A stretch of DNA of 64,000 nucleotides from Coprinus comatus (Eukaryota; Basidiomycota; Agaricomycetes; Agaricales; Agaricaceae): positions 1 through 64,000 of the forward strand of contig JAWPGT010000043.1 of NCBI GenBank assembly GCA_034638255.1, written 5' to 3'. A program made the position numbers and the translations under genes. Shown piece by piece: positions 1-10,423 of the stretch. The first letter of the stretch is position 1. Each line of letters opens with the position of its first letter. The notes beneath the pieces are model-generated. The model searched no databases and was not told where the DNA came from. It saw nothing but the letters and a program-made list of their open reading frames with translations.

Positions 1-273
1 TCCAAAGTCTTCTTGATTTGATCCAGTACTCTGGCGTGAGGCGGCGGCGTGCTTGGCGAGAGTGGGAATGGCATCGATGATGTCTTTCACTGCGAGATCC
101 AGTCGGAATCGGGGTACGGGGTCCTGTCGATCGTGAGCGGCGTATCTCTGGTGGTTCATGAATGCTAGGACGCGTTGTCCCTCGATTGATTGGTCGTTGT
201 GTCGGTTGCTGTTGTAAAAGTGTCCTATCTCCTTGTAGAACGTTACCGTCCGTTTTATCGGCAGGGCGAGAGT
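1..273 (-). other. Open frame at the window edge, probable continuation of ORF3
   Basis: After the ORF3 stop, a different minus-strand frame is open from 273 to position 1 and runs off the window. It reads as ordinary protein, with alternating hydrophobic and charged residues and segments such as FRLDLAVKDIIDAIPTLAK. It most likely belongs to the frameshifted 3' part of ORF3, but a separate short exon cannot be excluded. Confidence 0.35.
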
Positions 274-1109
274 TTAGGGTTTTGGATGTAGTGCTCCTCA
301 ATAACGGAGGTCGGGATGGTGTTGGAAGGGAGGCCTTTGTACTTGTTGCGGGAGCAATGCTTGGCATAGTGGCCTGGAGCAGTTTGCTTACAGTGGTTGC
401 AGAAGTAACTTTCGCAATGTGGTAGGAAGTGGTTATGTCCGTTACATGCAGGGCACCGACGCTGTGTGGATTTAATTGGTGGCATGTATGGGGTCTGGGG
501 ACATTGGCTGGGAACGTTTGGTGGGATAGTAGGTTGGTCAGGTAGTAGCTTTCCTGAGTGGTCAGGTTCCGGGCCCATTGTTCGAGCATGTAGTGGTTCC
601 TGAGGAGTGGTGTGAGTCGCTTCCGAGTCTCTAGAAAGGATTCCGTCCCTTCGAGTCTCAAGGTTGCTAGTGCTAACATATCGTGGTCCAAAACTAACGC
701 TGAAGAGCGAAGGTCTTGAATTTCGGGATCTGTCAAGATCCTGGAAAAGCTGGTGGAGGCTAGCATGCTCTGGTTGTGAAAAACCATTCGATTGGAGTTT
801 TTGACAAGTGTGGGCCAAGGTGTCCCAAAGGTACAGTTCCTTAGCTCTTTGAGGAAAGTAAGCAGATAGGTCTTCCCGAAGGGTGTGAAGGAGTGTGCGG
901 CGTTCAGAGTTGTTTCGATGAACGGATTCGAGGTCAGCGATGTATGTTTCGCATGATAGTCGGAATCGAACAAGCTGAGTGTCAGGGGAATACGGGAGAG
1001 GGATGCGTGTGGTGGAACCATTGGTAGGAGCCAAGGTTTGGGTTGGGAGTATGGTGGAGGGGGCATTGGTGATAGTAGTGATGGGTGTATTGGGAGGAGA
1101 GTAGAGCAT
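255..1109 (-). CDS. Third ORF of element 1, zinc-knuckle protein (frameshifted at its 3' end)
   Basis: The 284-codon ORF lies 3' of pol, in the same frame as pol, 15 codons after its stop. The N-terminal half is Pro/Thr-rich and then helical. Near residues 220-255 there are two consecutive knuckles, C-x2-C-x4-H-x4-C (CPACNGHNHFLPHC) and C-x2-C-x6-H-x4-C. Nothing in it resembles envelope, protease or polymerase. Element 2 has an equivalent ORF in the same place. The frame ends at TAA 257-255, but another frame, open from about 273 to the window start, continues with protein-like sequence, so a frameshift near 260 probably truncates a longer ORF. The function is unknown; nucleic-acid binding is inferred from the knuckles. 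Confidence 0.7.
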   Translation of the reverse strand: MLYSPPNTPITTITNAPSTILPTQTLAPTNGSTTRIPLPYSPDTQLVRFRLSCETYIADLESVHRNNSERRTLLHTLREDLSAYFPQRAKELYLWDTLAHTCQKLQSNGFSQPEHASLHQLFQDLDRSRNSRPSLFSVSFGPRYVSTSNLETRRDGILSRDSEATHTTPQEPLHARTMGPEPDHSGKLLPDQPTIPPNVPSQCPQTPYMPPIKSTQRRCPACNGHNHFLPHCESYFCNHCKQTAPGHYAKHCSRNKYKGLPSNTIPTSVIEEHYIQNPKLSPCR

Positions 1110-1154
1110 TGAACTGGGGATTTGGTCAGAGTCTATGTCTCTCTTTATAACTTT

Positions 1155-4100
1155 TTAGGATTGCTCCTGAATTGGTAAGTTCGATTCAGGCTCCCAAGAA
1201 TCTTCCGTAGAAGAGTATCCTTTCCAATGAACAAGATACCGTCTTGTCCTCGGGGTTCCTCGGTGGTTAAGGATATTTTCGACTTCGTATTCTTCTTCTC
1301 CATTTACGATGTCTGGAGGTGGTGCTGTAAACATTTTGCCATATACGTCATTCTCTTTGACAGGAGTGAGGAGTTGGATATGGAATTTGTTGTGGATCCT
1401 CCACGTCATTGGTAACTCTAGCTCATAGGTGGTTGTTCCTATTTTGCGTAGAATTTTGAAGGGGCCTTCTCGGCGCTGTGCCATCTTCTTCGATTTGTAC
1501 TTGATTTGGAGGTTTCTGTTATCGAGCCAGACCCGTTGTCCTGGTTCTAGGGTTGGTAATGGTCTGTTCGATCGAGCGGCCATAAGTTGACGCATATGTT
1601 CATGAGCTTCTTGAGCCTGTTCTCTTGTTTGTTTGAGGTACTCAAATCGGGATGAGATAGATGGGATGTTTGAGGGTTCTTCCGTAGTATGGAATGTTTT
1701 TGGTGCATAGCCATACATTAGTTCGAATGGGGTTTGAGTGCGACCAGCATGGGTACGGGAATTGTGTGTAAATTCGAGGATAGGCAGTGCTCGTGCCCAG
1801 GAGTTGGGATTTGCAGAGCAATAGATGGATAAGAATAGTTCAATCTCTTGATTGAATCTTTCGGTTGATCCGTCGGATTGAGGATGATAGGCGGTCGAGT
1901 ATGCGGGTTCTATATTTAGTTTTGAATAGAATTCTTGCATTGACTTGGCGATGAATTGGGGTCCTCGATCTGAGATAACCTTTTCGGGAGTTCCGAATTT
2001 GGCGAATAACCGTTCTATCAATAGCTCGGCTATGTCATCGGCTGTGGCTGTTTTCGCAGTAGGAATAATTAATATCCCCTTTGTAAGTCCATGGTCCACT
2101 ATGGACAATATAGAGTCATAGGGGCCGTCTGGAGGTAGATCCGTTATCATGTCCATGGAGATTTGGGTGAATGGACGGATGGAAGCGGGTCCTTTTATGG
2201 GTTGTAAAGGGGCTTTGAGTGGGTGGCGGTTGATCTTGTATTGTTGACAAGTTCCACAACCTTGAACGTAGTTGTGTACGAACGAGTTCATACCGGGCCA
2301 GTAACAGTATTGCTTTAGTTTTCGTAAAGTTTCTGTAATTCCTGGATGTCCAGCGGTGATATGGTCGTGTACTCTTTGTAAGAGGGATCGTCTAAGAAGA
2401 AGATCATCTGGGATGACAATCTTATTCTGGTAGCGGAGGAAACCATCGTCATCGATGACGTATGTTTCAGGAATAGATGAAGACCGTTGCTGAGTGACGT
2501 CTTTTATTTTCTGACCGATGAGGTCATCAATAATGCAGAGTGACGTTTTTTGTAAATCTGTGGAGAATAATGACGGGGGTAGTGCAGTTACGTCATGATT
2601 ATCGTCTCCGATAGGTACGTGATCGGGTCTTCGGGATAGATGATCAGCGGGACCATTCTTCTTGCCGGGTATATGTCGAATTTCAACGTTGAATCGTTGC
2701 ATATATGCTGTCCAGCGGGCTTGTCGTCGATTGAGATCTTGAGGATTTTTCCAACGTTTGAGGTTCTCGTGATCAGACCAGACAATAGTTTTGTGTGGTG
2801 ATCCTTCGAAGTAGTGTCTCCACTCGGTGAGTGCGCGAATTATTGCGAGGAATTCTTGTTCCGAGCAATGATAATTGCGTTCAGCGGGATTGAAACTTCG
2901 GCTGTGATAAGCAACTGGGTGCTTGACTCCATTTGTGTCTCGTTGTAGTAGGACAGCTCCTGTTGCGTATAGAGATGCGTCGCATTCTATTTATTTCAAA
3001 CGGTTTAGTTTGATCAGCAACTGTGAGGATGGGCTGTGTGAGAAATCGCGCTTTCAGATCTTCAAATGAAGACTGGCATTCGGATGTCCAATCAAATACT
3101 TTAGTATTAGACATAAGAGCGTTAAGCGGATGTGCGAGGTCGGAGTAGTTTCGAATGAATTTGCGATAGAAGTTGCAAAATCCAATGAATTTGCGAACGT
3201 CTCGTACGGATTTTGGTACGGGCCATTGTTGGATGCCTTGTAATTTTGCGGGGTCCATGGCGACGTTGTTGGGGGTGATGATTACACCGAGATACTCGAG
3301 GTGTTGTTTTTCGAATTCACATTTCTCTGTTTTGAGGAATAGATCGTTCTTTAGGAGGATTCGTAGTACTTCTTTAGTAATACGGCGAAGTTCCTCTTTT
3401 GTTTTGGCATGAATGAGGATATCATCCATATAGACGATGACTTCTCCGTCGTCTATCAGCTTTCTAAACAATGAGTCCATCATTGCTTGGAAGGTAGCTG
3501 GCGAGTTGCACATTCCGAAGAACATGACTGTGGGTTCGAAGAGTCCTTTAGTTGTTTTAAAGGCTCCTTTCCATTGATCTCCATCTTTTATACGGATATT
3601 GTTATATCCTAGACGAACATCGAGTTTTGTGAACCATTTCGAATCTCTCAATTTGTCAAGTATTGATGAGATGAGGGGAATGGGATATGCATTCTTGATA
3701 GTGTGTTGATTTAGATATCTGTAATCTTGGCAGGGCCGTAGTTTTCCATCTTTCTTTCCTACAAAGAAGAAAGGGGAGGCCATGGGTGATTTTGAAGGTC
3801 GAATGTAACCTTTTTCAAGATTCTCTTTTAAGAAGGTGTCGAGTTCCTTTTCTTCTAGAGGTGATAACCGATATGGTTTAATTGAATGAGCTTCGAATGA
3901 ATCTTCGAGTTCAATTTTATGATCCCAAGGTCGGGTTTGAGGAAAGCGTTCTGATGCTTTCTTGTCAAAGAGTTTGTAGAATTCGGCAAACTCTTTGGAA
4001 CGACTTTCTTAGGGTCGTCTTGTTTCTTGTCACCAAATTGTTGAGCAATGGTGTTAGAGGATGATGTTTTGACGTTGATTTCAACTGAGTCTTCCTCGTC

Positions 4101-4660
4101 GAGGCAGATTTTGTTCAGTTGTGTGTCATCATCTGTAATGGTTTGAATTAGATCAAGGTATATCTCGTCGCTTGATTCTTCTTCTCTCCATTTGAGTAAT
4201 CTGTCAGACCAATTGATGTCTGGATTATTTTCCTGTAACCAGGGGAATCCTAAAATGATTCTAGGTTTTCCGAGACTGATTATTTTGGCTTCGATGGTTG
4301 TTTGTCGACCATTAACTGTACAGTTTAATGGGGAATAGAATGAACAAACACCGTTTTTGGTACCATCTGCATTGTAAGCAGTAATGGGTTTTAAGAGTTT
4401 CTTGACAGGCCATTGGTGTTGTTTTACCAAAGCTGGGTCAATGAAATTTCCTCCTGCTCCTGAGTCGATAAGGGCGAGGATATCCACGGTTTCTGAGTTG
4501 GCTACTGCACTGGAAGTTTGTGTGGGGGCGTAGATAGAGTTGGATCCATTTCCTCCGAGTTGTACAGCGTTGAGTGGAAGAGGAATAGAATGTGATGATG
4601 TAGATGGGGCAGTAGACACAGATGGAAGAGAGTTAGACGTGGTGGCTAATCTCTTTAAGC
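1155..4660 (-). pseudogene. pol: Pol polyprotein, element 1 (two frameshifts)
   Basis: Domains run in order on the minus strand. The aspartic protease (ALIDSGAGGNF, about 4460) is followed by reverse transcriptase with YMDD (about 3430). RNase H (about 2990-2700) precedes integrase with its HHCC zinc domain (about 2360-2250) and D,D-35-E core. A C-terminal chromodomain (VENILNHR... HWKGYSSTEDSWEPESN) ends at the TAA at 1157-1155. The frame is lost by one missing base near 3985, between protease and RT. It is lost again by a 4-bp AATA duplication near 2990, at the start of RNase H. No other disruption was found. Pol is in the -1 frame relative to gag. Only the breaks are described here. Confidence 0.9.
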
Positions 4661-5815
4661 AAAATCCTTGATTTCGCTGCTGAAATCGTCGTTCATGTTA
4701 TCTTGGGAGAAGTAATCGTAGACGTCTGCTACTTCTTCTTCAGGGGCGGTTTCAATGAGGTTGTTGATCTGGCGTTGTAGATGGGGGTTTCGATTTTTGG
4801 TTGGGGCCTTCCTCTGGTTGTACGCCTGGCGAGGGATTGTCCTCGGGCGATTAGGTGATGGGCCAGTTCGTCGAGCTGGGCATCGGTTGGCGAAATGGCC
4901 TGGTTTCTTGCAGAGGAAACAGAGTCGATCTCTGAATAATTCCTTTTGTTCGCTTGTGAAGACTCTGTCGATGAATTGATTAAGGATTTCTCCGGGATCA
5001 ATTTGAGATGACTGAGGGGCTTCTTCTTCAAAGTCCTCCTGTTCATCGTGTATGTTACAGAGTTCCTCTTCACCGTTGAGGCGAAGGTTATTGATTGCCT
5101 CTTCGATGCAGTCGACATCCATGGCGTACGGGTCTTTTGCGACCACGGGTGGTTGAACGTAACGCGGGATAGACTGCGGTTGACGAAAGTTTTGAGCCTG
5201 GCGATAGCGAGGGTTTTGACGTATTTGAGGGTTCCTTTGGGGATAGTGTGTCTGACGATAGTCTCGTTCAGACTGAAGTATGTGGCTGGCTGCGCGGGCA
5301 GCGCCTTTCCATGCTTCATAGGTATCGGCTGGCATGGCTCTGATGGCATACATTCCAATTGTGGGTTCAAGACCCATTTTGAAGAGATGGATTTTGAGTG
5401 TGTCTTGTGTGATTTGTGCTTCAAGTGCGAGGGATTCGAATTCTGCGATGTACTCGTGTACGTTGCGCATTCCTTGTTTAAACTTGGTAATCCGGGCCAT
5501 GGCATCTGAGACATGGGTGGATGAGCGGAAGCTTGTGTCCAAGGCTTTGGTGAATGCTGTGAAGGTTCCCAAATTGTAGGTTGAAGTCTTGTCGTCGTAT
5601 GCGCTTTCTGTGAAGGCATGGGCCCATGTGGCTGCCGGTCCAACCATAAGGGAAAGAGTGTATAGGATTTTTGTTTCGCTGTCATGGAATCGGGCTTGAT
5701 CTGCTGCATAGTAGATTCCAAGTCGTTGTTTCCAATGACCGTAGGATGCTGTATCTCCAGCGAATGGTGGGGGAACTGGAAGTTTGAGTGCTGGGACTGT
5801 AGTTGTGGTGGGCAT
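4655..5815 (-). CDS. gag: Gag polyprotein, element 1
   Basis: The 386-residue structural protein of the retrotransposon forms the virus-like particle and binds the RNA. A capsid-like region (about residues 15-180, opening with a PPPFAGDTASYGHWKQRL-type Ty3 Gag motif) precedes a CCHC zinc knuckle near residue 299 (CFLCKKPGHFANRC), followed by a basic tail. The ATG at 5815 was chosen because it is the first ATG of the predicted transcript and aligns with the gag ATG of element 2. The frame stays open 171 codons further upstream without an ATG. The stop is TAA in GCTTAA, and pol continues from the -1 frame. Confidence 0.88.
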   Translation of the reverse strand: MPTTTTVPALKLPVPPPFAGDTASYGHWKQRLGIYYAADQARFHDSETKILYTLSLMVGPAATWAHAFTESAYDDKTSTYNLGTFTAFTKALDTSFRSSTHVSDAMARITKFKQGMRNVHEYIAEFESLALEAQITQDTLKIHLFKMGLEPTIGMYAIRAMPADTYEAWKGAARAASHILQSERDYRQTHYPQRNPQIRQNPRYRQAQNFRQPQSIPRYVQPPVVAKDPYAMDVDCIEEAINNLRLNGEEELCNIHDEQEDFEEEAPQSSQIDPGEILNQFIDRVFTSEQKELFRDRLCFLCKKPGHFANRCPARRTGPSPNRPRTIPRQAYNQRKAPTKNRNPHLQRQINNLIETAPEEEVADVYDYFSQDNMNDDFSSEIKDFA

Positions 5816-6875
5816 CTTTGAATTTGCGCTTGGCGAGCTGTTTGTAATAGGTGTGAGGGGATTTGGTGGAGCCGGGGGTAATGACGGAGTGTGTGGAGTT
5901 GTTGGGTTGGCGGGAGTTGGGATTGGTGTATGGATTCGAGACGGGATAGTAACTCTAGGTCTTCGAGGAGGGATTGGCGGGGGGTCGTCGTCGTCTGAGT
6001 CGTCTTCTTCAGATGAAGATTGTTGTTGTTTCTCTCTGTATTGCTGTTTTGAAGTTTCGCTAGATTGCGAACCTTGTCGTTGTATAGGACTAGGTTCTCC
6101 GAAAAGCTGAGATTGGGGAGGTACTGGTGGTTGTGTATAAAATGACGAGGTGGAGTGTCCAGAGTCTTGTGAGGTAGAGGCTTGGATCGGTCCGGGGATG
6201 TGAACTGGGAAGGGTTCGGTGGAAGGGGTTTCTCGGTAACGAGATCTGCTTCGTTGAAGTTGTGACCTATCAAATTCCGGTTTAGGAACTGATGTTTGAC
6301 TGGTTCTTCGTTGTCGTGAAATGATGATTCAGAGTTGGTGGTTGCCCAAGAATGGGTAGAGGTTTTTATAAAGGAGTGTGGTGGTGTAAGGAATGGATTG
6401 GAAATGGAAAAGGGAGAACTGCTGCCTGACAGCTTGATAATGCTCGCTTAGAGCTTTTACTGACTAACAGCTTGAGTGCTCGCTTAGAGCTTTTACTGAC
6501 TTAACAGCTTGCGCTCGCTTAGAGCTTGACGGCCAGGGGGTCCTAATTAAAGGGGCCTGACTACGACTTACTAAATGCGTAGATTTCAGCGATGTACAAA
6601 CCCACCGCGGTCCGGTTGGCTAGGATTTCAAACACCTAGACTTCCCACTTTGCTCCGGCGAAGGAGTATCACTTTGTGAGCTGCGACGCGTTATACCAGG
6701 GATTAGCGGGTATAACGACTACCAGTATACCACTAAGAGGTACCGGTTAGACCAGAACAAGTAACGCCGTTTCAAGTTCCAAGATGACGGGAATCGATTG
6801 ACTGCCGGGTTTCGACAATCCTCCGTTCGGTTCAAGGGGGAGAGACCGGATAACCCTACCGGTCCAGTGAAAGGG
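5816..6875 (-). other. Long AUG-free gag leader of element 1
   Basis: There is no ATG in any minus-strand frame between the predicted transcript start (7065) and the gag ATG (5815). The last 171 codons (6328-5816) are open in frame with gag. They follow TGA at 6331-6329 and have a biased composition: Q/S-rich, then an acidic D/E run, then proline-rich. The ATG-less stretch is either an untranslated leader or a non-AUG-initiated Gag extension. Confidence 0.6.
6430..6530. repeat. Tandem repeat in the element 1 leader
   Basis: There are nearly three copies of a unit of about 37 bp with the core GCTCGCTTAGAGCTT, joined by ACTGACTAACAGCTTG-like sequence. The copies differ by small indels. They lie in the transcribed leader upstream of the gag-frame open stretch. 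Confidence 0.85.
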
Positions 6876-6887
6876 AAGCTTTAATCT
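6876..6887 (-). other. Primer-binding site of element 1, self-priming type
   Basis: The site reads AGATTAAAGCTT on the minus strand and lies 2 nt from the LTR. It is not a TGG-initiated tRNA 3'-end complement. All 12 nt pair with the predicted 5' end of the element's own RNA (7065-7054), as known for Tf1 and the Tf1/sushi group. Confidence 0.6.
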
Positions 6888-6889
6888 AA

Positions 6890-7521
6890 TGTTATGACCA
6901 CGAACCGTTAAGCTGAACACTCCTGGAACTTAAACGCTAGAGTGCAGTCGTGTAGGAACGTGCGATCAATAAACACTCTGCTGCAATCTCAAGGCCTTCA
7001 ACCTAGTGACCGAGAGGTATGGAGACAGAGATGTATAAGGGCTACAACAGAAGAGATTAAAGCTTGAGGCTTTAATCGTCTAATACATCGAGTATTTATA
7101 CTATTCTAGGGATGTACCTAATAATAGCTACTAACTAATTATAACCTAATACTCGTCATCGCTTTATAATCTACTCCATACACAATGCTAGAACTGTCAA
7201 CAGGAGTAGGTGAGACATCGGGGTCGGGGACTATTTACTCCATATACAATGAAAGATTAGTCAACAGGAGTAAAATGACGAAACAGATAACTAATACTGG
7301 AGCTGGGGAAATGTATACTTCTAAGCATAAGTGGAGTCTCATACTTAGTTCGACGTTAGGTCATAACGATGTCATAGTGATGTCACTGTGATGTCACCGG
7401 GGAATGGTATGTCAAGCGGAGTCGTCCATGGTGTCATCATTGGGAATGAGTTCGGGGAAGATGGCGAACAAGTCTTCCTCGGTGGTGGTGGTACGCCGGT
7501 GGTTTGGGTGGACTCGTAACA
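6890..7521 (-). repeat. 5' LTR of gypsy element 1 (632 bp)
   Basis: The boundaries are the perfect terminal inverted repeat TGTTA...TAACA, TG...CA ends, and a PBS-like site starting 2 nt inside the inner end. The LTR holds a TATA box (7093-7100, minus) and a palindrome at the predicted start site. It also has an imperfect internal repeat of about 40 bp (near 7172-7209 and 7235-7272). The partner LTR is outside the window, so the ends rest on structure and on the parallel with element 2. Confidence 0.8.
7054..7100 (-). promoter_or_regulatory. LTR promoter of element 1: TATA box and palindromic start site
   Basis: On the minus strand TATAAATA (7100-7093) is followed 35 nt later by AAGCTTTAATCT (7065-7054). 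That sequence is the right half of a 9-bp palindrome (GATTAAAGC / GCTTTAATC) and is the exact complement of the element's PBS. The same 35-nt spacing is seen in element 2, which supports this as the transcript 5' end. Confidence 0.65.
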
Positions 7522-7863
7522 ATATCCGGCCTATCCGGCCTATCCGGACCATGAAAATATCCTATGGAAAGAGCAAATGATTATTGTTTTTGGAGAGTGG
7601 CTCATAAGACCCTGGTTTGATGGTATTGATGGGCATACTAAAAAGGTAAATTATACTGAATATAGTAATAATTAATGTCGGAATGCGCCTTCATGCCTCG
7701 CAGCAGAAGTAATTTATCAAATTGTTCATTATCACGACCACCAGAGATAGTTTACAGCACAGCCAATGTTCATTCTCAGATTCATCAGATGCAGTTTATA
7801 GCACAACAAACGATTCATATATATATTTCAAACTACAAGAGGTAACGTATTGACCGAATGTTT
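7522..7863. other. Intergenic spacer
   Basis: The spacer holds the presumptive target duplication ATATC and a short direct repeat CCGGCCTATCCGG beside the LTR. Beyond that it is AT-rich with no ORF or repeat that can be supported. It should contain the 3' UTR of the minus-strand gene that ends at 7864. Confidence 0.5.
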
Positions 7864-9213
7864 TCAAACGAGTGCTCGGACCTGATAGCACATTACCAAA
7901 CGTACAAAAATTGAATAGGCCTCATGTTTACTAGCGCATTTGACAATAAAGCTGGATGTATCTCCAGCAATGATGTGAGCGGTATAACTAAAGTGTTTTG
8001 AATGGTTTTAATTTGAATACGAATTGAAATTAAACCATTTGACTTACTATCCATAATATACCCTGGGTTTGAAGGCAAATGGTACCACGTACCATGCAGA
8101 GTTGTCATCAGGAGGAGAAGGGTCATGCCTAATTTGAAACCTCCTTAACGGAGGTTGAGGGGATGGGGTGAGAGCACGTGTTTCCTGTCGCATGTACAAA
8201 GTTGTGAAAATCTGGTTTGCCTTATGACGTCCTTCCGGAACCTCGAAGAAACGAGCCTCTGGATTATTACCAGCAACGAGCTCTGTAGTGCTTCTGAGAG
8301 TCCTTCAATGTCAGAAATTTAACAAGAGATAAAGTTTTGCATGTACTTACCATCCTTGATAGACACCAATACTATTTCCAACAGAGATGACAAACCACGT
8401 AGATTCTTGAGATGTAGTAACAAGTTGCTGGTCGGACTCAGTTGTACCAGACCTAGACTTGGTATCGGTAGTTTGAGATTGAGATGGTAATTGTGTAGAA
8501 GAGGAAGTTGATGCAGGGGTACCAAAGGTAGGGTTGGCGGTTTGAGCAGGAGCGGAGGCATGAGTAGAATCGGAAGGGACCACGTGACAAGGGGTACGTG
8601 GCGGAGTGAGGAAGTGATGATTCAACATACGCCAATGAATATCCCCAATTAAGCCATTCGCGACTGCATATTCCCAAGCGGCTTCCGCATCGTCACAAGA
8701 GTGGTATCCTTTGTGGCATTGGCCAGGATAATCATCGGTAAGTTGTTTGACTCTCACACTAGTAAATAATGATCAGTCTTATGATGCTTAAATGAACTTA
8801 AAGGTCAACTTACCGATCTTTGACAAGGCCAAGACGGCGTCCATTAAAAATTACAAACATGACTTTCTCACATGTACAGACACAGCTTGATGGAGTCTTT
8901 GTGAAGTAAGGATAGGCATTCATCAAATTCTTGAGGGTCTCAAGAATATCATGGGAAGTCTCCGGTTCGGTAGCGGTAGTGACATGTTCACTGTTGCTAT
9001 CTGTTATATTATGGTATGTTTTATCAATATTTTTGCTGCAGAGTGTTAAGACTCACCTTCGTTATCCCCTGGTTGTGCATTCACGATATTACCCATCTCC
9101 ATCTCTTCTGTAATAGAACAGTAAGGCCACACGATTACCCTCCAGCCAAAAAACAAACACAAACCGGTCTTTATGACTGCCTGACTTTCGGAAGTTGTAC
9201 TTTCAGAAGACAT
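7864..9213 (-). CDS. Triple RNase H1 N-terminal (viroplasmin-like) domain protein
   Basis: The spliced minus-strand gene has exons 9213-9165, 9107-9057, 9000-8814, 8758-8351, 8302-8048 and 7987-7864, giving 357 aa with frame kept across all five introns. It carries three copies of the small domain found at the N-terminus of RNase H1 and in caulimovirus viroplasmin. They are marked by VMFVIFNGRRLGLV, TWFVISVGNSIGVYQGW and AWYVVPFAFKPRVYYGY; the first continues into YPGQCHKGYHSCDDAEAAWE, matching the family's FPGA.YKGF...EEA pattern. No RNase H catalytic domain follows. Each domain is cut by a phase-2 intron at the same place. The family domain binds RNA/DNA hybrids or dsRNA in RNase H1; the role here is unknown. 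The ATG at 9213 is preferred, but another lies in frame at 9240. Confidence 0.7.
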
Positions 9214-9572
9214 CTCTACAATGGTGAGTAAATTGGACATTGCATGCGTACCTAACTTACTGTTGAGATATAAGTGGCAGAGCAGGAGGGGAAGGGAAGC
9301 AAGAACAGTGCGTTGGTTTTCTGACCCATTTGTTGATTATACCCCCCCCCCCTCCGCCTTGCTCCTTCTCAACACGATTCACATCCGCTGTCAACTTCCT
9401 GTAAAGCCGTCTCCAAACATCAAAAAAGTAGGTGCGTAAGCGGTCATCCTTTAATTAAATATTGACAGGGACAGCTAGCAGAACTTCAAAGTCAACCTCA
9501 AGATCATCAATTGCAACTACGCTCACTACAACAATACATCTATGTAGTTACAAGCAAAAACATCCAATAAAG

Positions 9573-10423
9573 TCAATTCGAGTCAGAGATGCACATAGTC
9601 ATGTATAATTCAGTAAAGACAGAAGCGGCTTGGATCATATCGGCACACTTCACTATACAAGATACATCAAGAGGACCGGCCACTTCAGTAGTGGTAAAAC
9701 TAAATTAAATGGTAAGTCTCAGCCATGATGAATTTTTGGGATATCACTCACTAGCTTCGATATACTCCAGGTTTAATTCCATTGGGAACCACGTACCAAG
9801 CAAGCTCCGCTGGAACTCTTGGGTTGGGAGGATAATCGTCTACAGGATTTCCGGACTTCTCCCAGACTCCAACATATTTGTGTAACCTCTTCACCATCCC
9901 ACAGTTGAAGAGCTGACAAAAGTGCATTTGGGCACTCGAAAGACTGCTGGGGTGCCAAGTAATCGACCTGAAGTGTTTATCAACCACCGCGTTCCTCTCT
10001 GCAACGTAACTAACAATTTTTTGAAGTTAGTATAGAGTTTACTGCTATATGTCAATGTGACCTACATGTTTTTGTACACGCCTGGAAACCATCCCACAAC
10101 AACAATCCACCACCCGCATGTAGGAACAGTCTCTTTAGGAGGATCGGAGAAAAAGAAAGGTGGTTTGTCTGGGGATGTGGGAATGGCTCTAAGGGAAAGC
10201 GGCTTGGCAGTGGATACATCTTTTGAGTCAGACACCTTGGCTGCTATCTATTGGATATACTGTAAGTCAATCTTTTCTATGTTTAGTGTATTGTTGACTT
10301 AACGGTTTCCTCCATCTCAGCTTCCATCTCAGCAGGAGAAAGCAGCAAGCTCGCCATATCCAACTCAGTAAGCTCCAAAGAGGATTCAAAAGAGGAATCA
10401 CAGTCCATTCCAATTCGTGTCAT
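9573..10423 (-). CDS. Double RNase H1 N-terminal (viroplasmin-like) domain protein, paralog of the neighbour
   Basis: Exons 10423-10304, 10247-10066, 10009-9752 and 9699-9573 give 228 aa in one continuous frame. A Ser/Glu/Leu-rich acidic N-terminus (about 60 residues) leads into two domain copies, marked by WWIVVVGWFPGVYKN and AWYVVPNGIKPGVYRSY. Each is interrupted by a phase-2 intron directly after the GVY motif, exactly as in the gene at 7864-9213. The second copy continues with a block ending IVKCADMIQAASVF, which parallels IVKCASKHEAYSIF in the neighbour. The two genes are therefore tandem duplicates that kept intron positions. There is no catalytic domain. The start is the first ATG giving an uninterrupted frame into exon 2. 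Confidence 0.65.

Larger units (their letters stand above)
1..7521 (-). mobile_element. Ty3/gypsy chromodomain LTR retrotransposon, element 1 (partial, decayed)
   Basis: Minus-strand element. Reading down from 7521 it contains a 5' LTR, PBS, long leader, gag, pol (protease, reverse transcriptase, RNase H, integrase, chromodomain) and a third zinc-knuckle ORF. The 3' LTR would lie before position 1. The protease-RT-RNase H-integrase order and the terminal chromodomain place it in the Ty3/gypsy chromovirus group. Pol has two frameshifts and ORF3 one, so this copy is not autonomous. The 5 bases after the LTR (ATATC, 7522-7526) would be the target duplication, but the other copy is outside the window. 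Confidence 0.93.

Noticed and set aside
4729..6273. 514-codon minus-strand ORF overlapping gag of element 1
   Set aside because: It is a shadow frame. The true gag frame contains the capsid motif and zinc knuckle, and its upstream extension is also open. I considered a frameshift joining this ORF to gag, but the gag frame alone is open to 6328.
6890..7521. tRNA-primed PBS for element 1
   Set aside because: The sequence inside the LTR does not start with TGG, and it matches the element's own start site over 12 nt.
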